Positions 1 to 6,077 of a stretch of 15,316 bases of DNA are shown here, piece by piece. Position numbers and translations under genes: made by a program. Source of the DNA: Candidatus Nomurabacteria bacterium (lineage in GTDB: Bacteria; Patescibacteriota; Minisyncoccia; Phycocordibacterales; UBA1006); the NCBI GenBank assembly GCA_029882015.1, contig JAOULM010000015.1, positions 1-15,316 on the forward strand. The letters are read 5' to 3'. Positions within the stretch are counted from its first letter, which is position 1; every line of letters begins with the position of its first letter. Below the pieces are notes generated by a model. The model was given only the letters and a program-made list of their open reading frames with translations, was not told the DNA's origin and ran no database searches.

Positions 1-2607
1 CCCACACCCAATACCACCACCGACAACATTACTAGCGAGCTGGTAAACTGAAAAAGCTTTTATAATAGTCTTGATCTGTAAAGCTTTTTCTTCAACTTCT
101 TCTGTGGAAATAACACCAGCTTCAATTTTCCCCTGCAGATAATCGTGGGAAAGACCTGTCATATCCTCTAAGGAAACCTTATCTACTTCCTTAAAAAAGT
201 TTTTTCCTTTATCTATATATTGCTCCTTAAAAATAGAGAATGCTTTTTGCGAAATCCGCCTCATTTCGGTTTCTAAATTGTCAGGATCGCCGTCTTTATA
301 AGAGGAATCACCATCCTTCATTAAAGCTCTCTTTAGGTTAAAGATATCTCCTCCTCGGTCTAAACAACAATGTAAACGAAAATGTAATAAATCATATAAA
401 CCAAGCACTCCTTTCTCCTCAGGGGATAACCCCGAGAGTATTCCTTCATCAACATGCCTACCTTCTCCAAAAATCCATTCGACTATTTCCCCTAAGTTTT
501 CTATCGTGTTATCTCCATGTTTGTGGTCTTTATCTTCCCACCCAGCAGAATCAAGAGTTTTTATCATCAAATAATCAACATGATCCCTAAAGCCTAATCC
601 GATCTTCTCATGAGAAAAAACCGAATAATGAGATATGCTTTTCAATAAATACTTAATAATGTCATCCGTATTATCTTTATTGAACTCAAAAGAACTATTT
701 ACAACAATCCTAAACAACTGGGTATGTGAATCCTCTCCATTTTCAAAAGAGAACGCTTGATCAGAAAGAATGGTACCAATATCTTCTCCTTTCAAAATTT
801 TATTTTTTTGTGTTAAGTAAAACCTATACTGTGTTGTTTTAGTAGGTTTAGAAGTATCCACAATTAGCTTCAAATAATCATTTAAGTTACGCCCTTCCCC
901 CCAAAAAGTCGAGCTGTTGAAGCACGCAAGAGTTTTTTTAAGAATTTCGTCAACTCTATCAACCTTTACCTCATTCAAGCGCTTAGAAACTGTAAAAATA
1001 TTTTCCACAAGAAACCTCTGATTATCATCAGCAAGTTCGGCAAGGTAACTATCATAATGTTTAGAGTTGTGGTAATTATTATCCCTAACACTTGGAAGAT
1101 TCATACTTGTAACAAGTGAGAAGAATTTACCCTTACCATTGGTTTCTGTATCATAAATTTTTCTAAAGATATTAGGGTAATTTATATAAATAAGCAACAA
1201 ATTAAGTAAGTCTTGTTTGTCAAAGTCAGAATTTTCAAAATCTGTGGAGTGAATATCTAAAACCAAAAGAGTATTTAATAATCTTTTTATTTTACGTATA
1301 TCTCCCAAAAATGGCACATAGAGATGAAAATCTTCAGAATTACAAATCTCAACAACATAGCCAATAGTTTCTTTTATTTTATCTCTTGCTCGCGGGTCAA
1401 TTTGTAAATTATTTTTTAGAACAATCTCAAGATTGTCGGTTATGTAATTAACTATATTTTTACTACTCAAGAAAAGATTAATTTTAACATTAACGAATTT
1501 TTCTAAAAATTCCCTCACCTTTTCTGCATCATCATGTTTTCCCCCTGAATTGATAAGATTTTCTGTATCATAACAAAGAACATATGAAATATTTGGCAAT
1601 GAAAAACTTTTTTTCACTGTAAATAAAATCTCTTTTACAGCAGATAAATGCAGTCGATCAAGGTCGTCTACCACAATAATAATTTTTTGTTTAATCCTTT
1701 TTAAAACAAACTCAAGATCATCTATAATATCATCCGGTGATGACATTCCGGGGGTTAAATTAATCTCCATCCCCCATATAGAAAACCTTGCTCGCCATTT
1801 TAAAAACCTTGCATATTTTGAAACAAGATAAGGAATTTCAGGAGCAAATATTTTTTCCTTAAAAACGGTCACAAGTCCGTCTATAAATTTCTCCAGTAAA
1901 TTATTACGATCCTCAAATCTTAGAGGGTTAAAGTGGTAAATAATCACGTCATCACTAAAATCATTCTCCCATGTCTCAATACAAAAAGATAAGAAAGAGG
2001 ATTTCCCCACACCCCAAGGTGCATCAATACCAAAAACAATACTATCTGAAGAGCCCCCGTTTATAATCTGGTTAGCAAAATTCTCAGCAATTCTTGCAAC
2101 CCCTAACAAATCATTTTTCTTGCGCTTTTCTTCTAAATCACTAATAAAGAAAGGTTCATTAGGTTTATCTTTTTTAAAATAAATAACTAAGAAAAAAAAC
2201 AGAGACATCAAAGCCATTAATACAAAAATTCCAACAATAGCTCCCACTTGGAATAATGTCAGGTTACCTAAAAATTCCCCATAAATTTCTAAGATTTTAT
2301 CAGAGAAAGATATTGTTAATAAGATCCCCACAAAAAACATAAAGATAATATCAAACCTAAAATGTTTCAAAATCTTGATTAATTCATTAAAAGCCCTTCT
2401 AACGTAAAGGTAGCAGAGCATAACCACAACAATAAAAATGCCAACTATAAGAAATATATAAAAATTATTCTCATCAATCCTTTGAGTTACAGGATTAGAA
2501 ATAAAATACCCTAATAATCCAAAAACACCAGCAAAAAAGCCCCAGATAAAATATCTAATCAATACAAAGATGTGAGCAATGTTGAACTTAAGGTGATTTT
2601 TTATCAT
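1..2607 (-). CDS. KAP-family P-loop NTPase, membrane-anchored (C-terminus cut by window edge)
   Basis: The reading frame is open for 869 codons from ATG at 2607 to the window edge, so the C-terminus is missing. Four hydrophobic helices lie at about residues 15-37, 50-69, 86-102 and 120-143. A cytosolic ATPase domain follows, with Walker A GIDAPWGVGKSS (193-204) and Walker B IIIVVDDLDR (309-318). The LLGVARIAENFA stretch before Walker A and the WGVGKSSFL core are typical of KAP NTPases, a sporadically distributed family whose founding bacterial member, PifA of the F plasmid, excludes phage T7. The region after about residue 400 has no motif I recognise. A weak AAGGA lies 12 bases before the ATG. 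Arginine is mostly AGA/AGG here, whereas the helicase gene in this window prefers CGA/CGT, which fits acquisition by transfer. A role in phage exclusion is an inference from the family only; no second defence gene is visible. Confidence 0.88.
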   Translation of the reverse strand, partial: MIKNHLKFNIAHIFVLIRYFIWGFFAGVFGLLGYFISNPVTQRIDENNFYIFLIVGIFIVVVMLCYLYVRRAFNELIKILKHFRFDIIFMFFVGILLTISFSDKILEIYGEFLGNLTLFQVGAIVGIFVLMALMSLFFFLVIYFKKDKPNEPFFISDLEEKRKKNDLLGVARIAENFANQIINGGSSDSIVFGIDAPWGVGKSSFLSFCIETWENDFSDDVIIYHFNPLRFEDRNNLLEKFIDGLVTVFKEKIFAPEIPYLVSKYARFLKWRARFSIWGMEINLTPGMSSPDDIIDDLEFVLKRIKQKIIIVVDDLDRLHLSAVKEILFTVKKSFSLPNISYVLCYDTENLINSGGKHDDAEKVREFLEKFVNVKINLFLSSKNIVNYITDNLEIVLKNNLQIDPRARDKIKETIGYVVEICNSEDFHLYVPFLGDIRKIKRLLNTLLVLDIHSTDFENSDFDKQDLLNLLLIYINYPNIFRKIYDTETNGKGKFFSLVTSMNLPSVRDNNYHNSKHYDSYLAELADDNQRFLVENIFTVSKRLNEVKVDRVDEILKKTLACFNSSTFWGEGRNLNDYLKLIVDTSKPTKTTQYRFYLTQKNKILKGEDIGTILSDQAFSFENGEDSHTQLFRIVVNSSFEFNKDNTDDIIKYLLKSISHYSVFSHEKIGLGFRDHVDYLMIKTLDSAGWEDKDHKHGDNTIENLGEIVEWIFGEGRHVDEGILSGLSPEEKGVLGLYDLLHFRLHCCLDRGGDIFNLKRALMKDGDSSYKDGDPDNLETEMRRISQKAFSIFKEQYIDKGKNFFKEVDKVSLEDMTGLSHDYLQGKIEAGVISTEEVEEKALQIKTIIKAFSVYQLASNVVGGGIGCG

Positions 2608-2609
2608 AT

Positions 2610-2631
2610 ATCAAGAAGTTCCTTGATTATA
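2610..2631 (-). promoter_or_regulatory. KAP gene -10 box and start-proximal palindrome
   Basis: On the minus strand TATAAT (2631-2626) lies 18 bases before the KAP start codon. No good -35 is seen at the usual spacing. It overlaps by two bases an inverted repeat ATCAAG-N6-CTTGAT (2610-2627). In the transcript this could fold and cover the weak AAGGA; in DNA it could be an operator. Both readings are inference. Confidence 0.4.
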
Positions 2632-2693
2632 CACCTTTCTTTTGAGTTTATGTTAAATCACTCAGCAGGTGCTTTATTCTCTGTCCTCTGAGG

Positions 2694-2776
2694 TGCTCAT
2701 CACTTTCTGGCAGGTAAATTGTGGTGGTTTTTTATTTACCTCAAACTCTTTCGAACATCGTCCAACCAGTGGAGCA
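2694..2776 (+). repeat. Structured element 1 (83 nt), shares ends with element 2
   Basis: A closing helix pairs TGCTC-at-CACT (2694-2704) with AGTGGAGCA (2768-2776), nine base pairs with a 2-base bulge. Inside, AGGTAAAT (2712-2719) pairs perfectly with ATTTACCT (2734-2741). A tRNA T-loop-like TTCGAA follows at 2750-2755. The 3' end runs into GGAGCATAAA (2771-2780) and directly into a terminator hairpin. The size and T-loop-like word recall a tRNA, but there is no anticodon arm and no paired T stem. It could be a small RNA, a tRNA-derived repeat or a non-autonomous mobile repeat. The strand is chosen because the terminator follows on this side; the hairpin is symmetric, so the other strand is possible. 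Confidence 0.4.
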
Positions 2777-2777
2777 T

Positions 2778-2820
2778 AAAACAAAGAGTCCAGATACATC
2801 GTGTCTGGGCTTTTTGTTTT
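2778..2820. terminator. Symmetric terminator hairpin after element 1
   Basis: A stem of about 20 base pairs (three G-T wobbles) has core CCAGATAC-atc-GTGTCTGG, loop at 2798-2800. It is flanked by an A-rich 5' arm and the T-rich 3' arm TTTTTGTTTT, so it could end transcription from either side. Confidence 0.7.
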
Positions 2821-2821
2821 A

Positions 2822-2945
2822 GCTTCATCGGCAGGATTCGAAAGACGGAGACTGCGTAGCCTGTGAGCTTGGCGAACAGAAGTCGAGTCAGGGTTGTGAA
2901 ATTTTCTGTAAGAAAATATTCCTGACCGAATCCTGCCCGGGGAGC
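2822..2945 (+). repeat. Structured element 2 (124 nt), shares ends with element 1
   Basis: An outer helix GCTTC (2822-2826) pairs with GGAGC (2941-2945). After a small internal loop, an exact 11-base inverted repeat follows: GGCAGGATTCG (2830-2840) with CGAATCCTGCC (2927-2937). Inside, GTCAGG (2887-2892) pairs with CCTGAC (2921-2926), enclosing ATTTTCT-gta-AGAAAAT. The words CATC...GGCAGG at the 5' side and GGAGCATAAA at the 3' side (2941-2950) are shared with element 1, which suggests a family of repeats. CGAATCCTGCCCGGGGAGCA resembles the 3' end of a tRNA (T-loop plus acceptor strand), but no matching 5' half is present. The function is unknown. Confidence 0.45.
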
Positions 2946-2951
2946 ATAAAT

Positions 2952-2985
2952 AAAAACAGAGTATCAAATTTGATACTCTGTTTTT
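2952..2985. terminator. Perfect palindromic terminator between element 2 and hydrolase gene
   Basis: Two 17-base arms, AAAAACAGAGTATCAAA and its exact complement, meet without a spacer. The hairpin begins two bases beyond the hydrolase stop codon (2990-2988) and gives an A/T-flanked GC core on both strands. It would end the minus-strand hydrolase transcript and any plus-strand transcript of element 2. Confidence 0.8.
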
Positions 2986-2987
2986 TG

Positions 2988-3686
2988 TTAAAACTCCATA
3001 GCCAAGAGTCTAATTAATATTTCTGCTGTCTTGTGTGACTGCAGTATTGCCGAATGAGATGTATTAATCTTAAATACATGTTTGGGATTAATCCCATGCA
3101 TAGTTGTCACAGAAGGTCCAAGAAATGGATCCTCGGTAGCAATAAGATTGAAAACAGGAGAATTTTTACGTTTAATTGTGTGAATTCTTCTGCTCATTGC
3201 ATCTTCCCAAGCTTCTTTGTCGGTTTTTCCAGCAATCAGTTGGAATGCTGTTCTCAGGGTTTCTTGAATATCGCTTGCCCCGTGAGCACCAGCTAATGTT
3301 ACAACCATTTTAACTTCTTTGTTGTATCTTGCCAGCGCAACCGCAGCCGCACCACCCAGACTATGACCAACTAAACTAGCAGAACCGTGTTTGTCTAAAA
3401 ATTCACCGAAATTTCTAACCAGCTTTTCTTCGAACTTTTTCGTTCCCCAATTGGGACCGATATCAGGAGACCCGACAATAAAATTTTTTCGTCTTAGAAT
3501 TTCTGATAACCAAGTCAGCGTAGACCTGTCACTTGCTAGACCGGGAATCATAAACACAGGGTTTTTGTTTCCCTCTGGCAAAGAATCTAATATTCTATTA
3601 ATTTTATTTTGCTCTAGTTTTGCCCAGAGAAAGTGCCATACCTCTGTGGAAACACAGTAGGCAAAGCTATTGTTTTGTGTTTCCAT
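2988..3686 (-). CDS. Alpha/beta hydrolase family protein
   Basis: This 232-residue protein has the parts of an alpha/beta-hydrolase. An oxyanion-hole region PGLASD lies at 48-53, the nucleophile elbow GHSLGG puts Ser109 in place, a likely acid is Asp186 in ATEDPF, and the likely base is His211 in TSHSAI. The short length and single PGLASD-GHSLGG spacing resemble small esterase/lipase-like or DUF-type hydrolases; the substrate cannot be read from the sequence. There is no signal peptide or membrane segment, so it is probably cytosolic. The start is preceded only by an A-rich stretch, not a good Shine-Dalgarno. It is a single-gene unit, with a clear promoter upstream and a palindromic terminator right after the stop. 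Confidence 0.85.
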   Translation of the reverse strand: METQNNSFAYCVSTEVWHFLWAKLEQNKINRILDSLPEGNKNPVFMIPGLASDRSTLTWLSEILRRKNFIVGSPDIGPNWGTKKFEEKLVRNFGEFLDKHGSASLVGHSLGGAAAVALARYNKEVKMVVTLAGAHGASDIQETLRTAFQLIAGKTDKEAWEDAMSRRIHTIKRKNSPVFNLIATEDPFLGPSVTTMHGINPKHVFKINTSHSAILQSHKTAEILIRLLAMEF

Positions 3687-3726
3687 ATTTTCTTTTTTTA
3701 AATTATTTAAATGTTCAATTGTTTAT

Positions 3727-3755
3727 ATTTTATCATAAAAACTATCATTTGTCAA
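3727..3755 (-). promoter_or_regulatory. Sigma70-type promoter of the hydrolase gene
   Basis: Read on the minus strand: a perfect -35 TTGACA (3755-3750), a 17-base spacer, and -10 TAAAAT (3732-3727). Transcription would start near 3720, about 34 bases before the ATG at 3686. Confidence 0.75.
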
Positions 3756-3780
3756 TCTGTTTTTCCCCTCCAGTTTAGCT

Positions 3781-3808
3781 CATTATACTCCTAATTAGGA
3801 GTATAATG
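3781..3808. promoter_or_regulatory. Perfect 28-base palindrome with TATAAT on both strands
   Basis: CATTATACTCCTAA is followed directly by its exact complement TTAGGAGTATAATG. Each arm contains TATAAT reading outward (3802-3807 on plus, 3787-3782 on minus). There is no T run, so it is not a normal terminator. Its place between the divergent hydrolase and DoxX-like genes suggests an operator for a dimeric regulator, or a pair of divergent -10 boxes. The -35 matches on both sides are poor. Confidence 0.45.
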
Positions 3809-3841
3809 AAAATATTATTTTAGCTAATTCTATATTTATAT

Positions 3842-4240
3842 ATGAATAAATCAAAAATCCTATATTGGGTTCTGCGTTTGGCAGTATTCGGAGAATTCTT
3901 GGGACACGGAGTGTTTGCGCTACAAGGAAAAGAGGGGTGGTTTAAATATTTCCATGCCTTGGGAATTATGGACGAACAAAAAATTATCACCATATTATTA
4001 ATAGTTGGTATTGTAGATATCATACTGGCTATATCTGTTTTAATAAAACCAATAAGAGTTTTGGTATTTTGGATGGCAATATGGGGATTATGGACAGCTC
4101 TTATTCGCTGGCCTATTGGTGGTGCCCCAATATGGGATTTCTTTGAACGTTGGGCAAACTGGGGAGCTCCATTGGCATTACTGCTAGTTATGGGTTGGCC
4201 ACGCACCATGAAAGCATGGTTTTCGTCAAAAATGAAATAG
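3842..4240 (+). CDS. DoxX-like four-helix membrane protein
   Basis: This 132-residue protein is very hydrophobic, with about four membrane helices (roughly 8-27, 47-68, 70-88 and 104-118). The first helix carries RLAVFGEFLGHGVFAL, followed by GKEGWFKYFHALG; this arginine/glycine pattern and the overall length fit the DoxX/DoxD-like superfamily. Members are linked to thiosulfate:quinone oxidation in some archaea and to redox stress in bacteria, but most have no proven function. The C-terminal half is rich in tryptophan. There is no Shine-Dalgarno; a TATATT box at 3831-3836 lies five bases before the ATG. The gene stands alone between the palindrome and a terminator. The family call is moderately sure and the role is unknown. 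Confidence 0.7.
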   Translation: MNKSKILYWVLRLAVFGEFLGHGVFALQGKEGWFKYFHALGIMDEQKIITILLIVGIVDIILAISVLIKPIRVLVFWMAIWGLWTALIRWPIGGAPIWDFFERWANWGAPLALLLVMGWPRTMKAWFSSKMK

Positions 4241-4260
4241 CGAGTTAACATTTAATCTTT

Positions 4261-4290
4261 TAAAAACCCCTGCCAGTGTAGGGGTTTTTA
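4261..4290 (+). terminator. Intrinsic terminator of the DoxX-like gene
   Basis: TAAAAACCCCT pairs with AGGGGTTTTTA, 11 base pairs, with further G-T and C-G pairing in the loop. It begins 20 bases after the stop codon and ends 24 bases before the next start, so the next gene needs its own promoter in that gap. Confidence 0.85.
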
Positions 4291-4302
4291 GTATAAATTT
4301 GG

Positions 4303-4308
4303 TATACT
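4303..4308 (+). promoter_or_regulatory. -10 box six bases before the flavoprotein start
   Basis: TATACT lies six bases before ATG 4315, so transcription would begin at or next to the A of the start codon. The -35 position falls in the preceding terminator and does not match consensus. TATAAA at 4292-4297 is an alternative -10. Confidence 0.4.
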
Positions 4309-4314
4309 CCCACC

Positions 4315-5571
4315 ATGAAAACAGATATTAATGGTTCAGTAGAATATGACCTGATTGTTATTGGTGGCGGAGCGTCTGGCATGATGGCTGCTGGTACCGC
4401 ATCAACAAACGGAAAGCGTGTTCTGATTTTGGAAAAAAATGACGAGCTAGGCAAGAAACTGAAAATCACAGGTGGTGGTCGTTGCAACATAACCAATGCG
4501 ACTTTTGATAGTCGAGAATTTTTGTCTAAATTCGGAAAGGCAGAAAAATTTTTGCACTCCCCTTTTTCGCAGTTTGACGTACAAAGTACTTTTGATTTTT
4601 TTGAGTCCAGAAAATTACCACTAGTAACAGAAGCGATGAATCGGGTCTTCCCAGAGAGCCAAAGAGCTATCGATGTATTTAACGTGATGTATGATTACAT
4701 CGACAACAAAAATGTGACCGTTATAAAAAATAATCCTGTATTAAAAATAAATAAATCAGGCAACAAAATAACCTCGGTTAAAACAGAACGTGGCACATAC
4801 ACAGCACACAACTATATTATCGCTACCGGCGGAGCGTCCCATCCAGAAACAGGTTCTACTGGGGATGGTTTCAAATGGCTAGGAGACATCGGACACACAG
4901 CAAACAAACCCGCACCAAATATTGTCCCCCTGCGCATTGCAGACAAGTGGGTAAAAAATCTAGCCGGAACATCCATTGATTCTGTTAAAATTACTTTTTA
5001 TGTGGATAGCAAGAAATCTTTTTCTGAAACAGGAAAACTTTTGTTTACACATTTTGGAATTTCTGGACCCATGATTTTGAATCTGGCACACAAGGTTGCT
5101 GATTTATTACACGAAGGCTCTGTAACCGCAACGATTGATTGTTATCCTAACCTAGATTTGGGGACCGTTGAAAATAATATTCTCCAAGTTTTCGACCAAA
5201 ATAAAAACAAGTCTTTTAAAAATATTGCAAAAGAAATAGCTCCGCTGGGACTGGCTGATACGATAATTGATTTTCAGATTATTCCGGACCCACGAGAAAA
5301 AGTTCACAGCGTTTCCAAAGAAAACAGAAAGAAATTGTCTCAGTTATTAAAATCAATGCCTATGACTATCCAAGACTTGATGGGGTTGGACCGAGCTGTC
5401 GTTTCAGACGGAGGGGTTCCATTAACCGAAGTCGACACAAAAACAATGAAATCCAAACTGTTTGATAATCTCTATTTCACGGGAGATATTTTACACATCA
5501 ATCGCCCAACAGGTGGTTATTCTCTGCAATTATGTTGGACAACTGGATATGTAGCCGGACAATTGCAATAA
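4315..5571 (+). CDS. BaiN/HI0933-family NAD(P)/FAD-dependent oxidoreductase
   Basis: At 418 residues the protein has the usual length of the HI0933/YhiN/BaiN flavoprotein family. The N-terminal Rossmann motif VIGGGASGMMAA (about 15-26) binds the FAD ADP part, and Glu40 in ILEKN is the expected ribose ligand. It is followed by the family signature KITGGGRCNITNA (50-62). Later come ATGGASHPETGSTGDG, the family-typical KLLFTHFGISGP, and a C-terminal FTGDILHINRPTGGYSLQLCWTTG that closes the FAD site. Clostridial BaiN reduces bile-acid intermediates, but most family members have no known substrate, so no reaction is assigned. There is no signal peptide. The only gene close downstream is the 40-residue basic protein, which has its own -10 box. 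Confidence 0.9.
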   Translation: MKTDINGSVEYDLIVIGGGASGMMAAGTASTNGKRVLILEKNDELGKKLKITGGGRCNITNATFDSREFLSKFGKAEKFLHSPFSQFDVQSTFDFFESRKLPLVTEAMNRVFPESQRAIDVFNVMYDYIDNKNVTVIKNNPVLKINKSGNKITSVKTERGTYTAHNYIIATGGASHPETGSTGDGFKWLGDIGHTANKPAPNIVPLRIADKWVKNLAGTSIDSVKITFYVDSKKSFSETGKLLFTHFGISGPMILNLAHKVADLLHEGSVTATIDCYPNLDLGTVENNILQVFDQNKNKSFKNIAKEIAPLGLADTIIDFQIIPDPREKVHSVSKENRKKLSQLLKSMPMTIQDLMGLDRAVVSDGGVPLTEVDTKTMKSKLFDNLYFTGDILHINRPTGGYSLQLCWTTGYVAGQLQ

Positions 5572-5606
5572 CAGCGATTTATACTGGATTTTATTAAAAA
5601 ATAGTG

Positions 5607-5612
5607 TATAGT
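5607..5612 (+). promoter_or_regulatory. -10 box of the small basic protein gene
   Basis: TATAGT, preceded by TG, lies nine bases before ATG 5622. The transcript would have almost no leader. A -35 match is weak. Confidence 0.4.
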
Positions 5613-5621
5613 AGTCTGCAT

Positions 5622-5744
5622 ATGGCAAAACGAGCAACATCAGTCGGGAAAAATAAAAAGACCCGATCACATAAAACAAAGAAACGTCTAGAAATCAAGA
5701 AAACTATGCTGGCTGAAAAAGCAGCAAAGAAATCACGAAAATAG
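5622..5744 (+). CDS. Small highly basic protein (40 residues)
   Basis: ATG at 5622 to TAG at 5742-5744 encodes 40 residues beginning MAKRATSVGKNKKTRSHKTK. Lysine and arginine make up nearly half the chain, with a single run of less basic residues (TMLAEKAA) near the C-terminus. There are no aromatic residues and no cysteine. Composition and size resemble small ribosomal or RNA-binding proteins such as bTHX or bL34-type chains, but I recognise no family signature. Support for a real gene comes from a -10 box just upstream, a strong terminator nine bases downstream, and a biased, non-random composition. Its neighbour downstream is an RNA helicase, which makes an RNA-related role plausible but unproven. 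Confidence 0.7.
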   Translation: MAKRATSVGKNKKTRSHKTKKRLEIKKTMLAEKAAKKSRK

Positions 5745-5752
5745 TCTTTCAA

Positions 5753-5791
5753 GTTTCAAAAAACACCACATCATGTGGTGTTTTTTGAAAC
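5753..5791 (+). terminator. Strong terminator hairpin after the small basic protein
   Basis: Two exact 19-base arms (5753-5771 and 5773-5791) flank a single C. The core is ACACCACA-tca-TGTGGTGT, with A6 and T6 tracts outside. It is symmetric and could act in both directions. Confidence 0.88.
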
Positions 5792-5809
5792 AGAATGTAG
5801 GGCTCTTTC

Positions 5810-5878
5810 ACTTGGCAGAATATATAGCAAACAATAGTCGCTTGGAAGGCTCCTTTGTTTTCTATATTCTGCACAAGT
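5810..5878. repeat. Imperfect inverted repeat upstream of the helicase promoter
   Basis: Three nested paired blocks occur: ACTTG (5810-5814) with CAAGT (5874-5878), CAGAATATA (5816-5824) with TATATTCTG (5863-5871), and AAACAA (5829-5834) with TTGTTT (5855-5860). The loop is about 20 bases. No T run follows, so it is not a typical terminator. It could be a degenerate mobile repeat or a structured transcript. A small extra hairpin, GCCCAC-aa-GTGGGC, lies at 5890-5903. Confidence 0.45.
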
Positions 5879-5915
5879 TCGCAATGGTCGCCCACAAGTG
5901 GGCTCCCTTGCTCAC

Positions 5916-5944
5916 TTGACTTTTAAACGAAAATAGGCTATTAT
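5916..5944 (+). promoter_or_regulatory. Sigma70-type promoter of the DEAD-box helicase
   Basis: -35 TTGACT (5916-5921), exactly 17 bases, then -10 TATTAT (5939-5944); five of six matches in each box. The predicted start is near 5951, giving a leader of about 127 bases before ATG 6078. Confidence 0.65.
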
Positions 5945-5950
5945 GGCGGA

Positions 5951-6077
5951 AGCTTTTGAAGATACTTGTGTGGGGTTTCCTGAGCTGCAGACGAACTTTC
6001 CTGTAACCGTTTGATTTATTACCCGCGCAGCTCAAGAAATGCCCAGTGCATTTCATTAACACTTAATTACATATTAT
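5951..6077 (+). other. Structured 5' leader of the DEAD-box helicase mRNA
   Basis: TGAGCTGC (5981-5988) pairs with GCAGCTCA (6027-6034). It is followed after one base by a compact hairpin GAAATGC-ccagt-GCATTTC (6036-6054). The stretch after the hairpins is AT-rich and single-stranded up to the ATG. No T run follows the hairpins, so this is not a standard attenuator. Leaders of this size are common before cold-induced DEAD-box helicases; a role in thermal or self-regulation is an inference. Confidence 0.45.

Noticed and set aside
2694..2950. Functional tRNA gene
   Set aside because: T-loop-like words and an acceptor-like 3' end are present, but there is no paired T stem, no anticodon arm and no D arm in the right order on either strand.
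2674..2967. Minus-strand open frame of 97 codons across the two structured elements
   Set aside because: It runs through both foldable elements and both hairpins, its product has no domain character, and such frames commonly arise over tRNA-like or repeat DNA. The inverted repeats explain the sequence better.
3820..4251. Minus-strand frame of 143 codons opposite the DoxX-like gene
   Set aside because: It is antisense to a clear four-helix membrane protein and spans the promoter region; no motif is seen.
5943..6014. Short plus-strand frame of 23 codons beginning with ATG at 5943 as a leader peptide
   Set aside because: Its ATG lies within the -10 box of the promoter, so the transcript would begin after the start codon.
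5862..6062. Minus-strand frame of 66 codons before the helicase
   Set aside because: It overlaps a near-consensus plus-strand promoter and the leader helices, and the product looks random.
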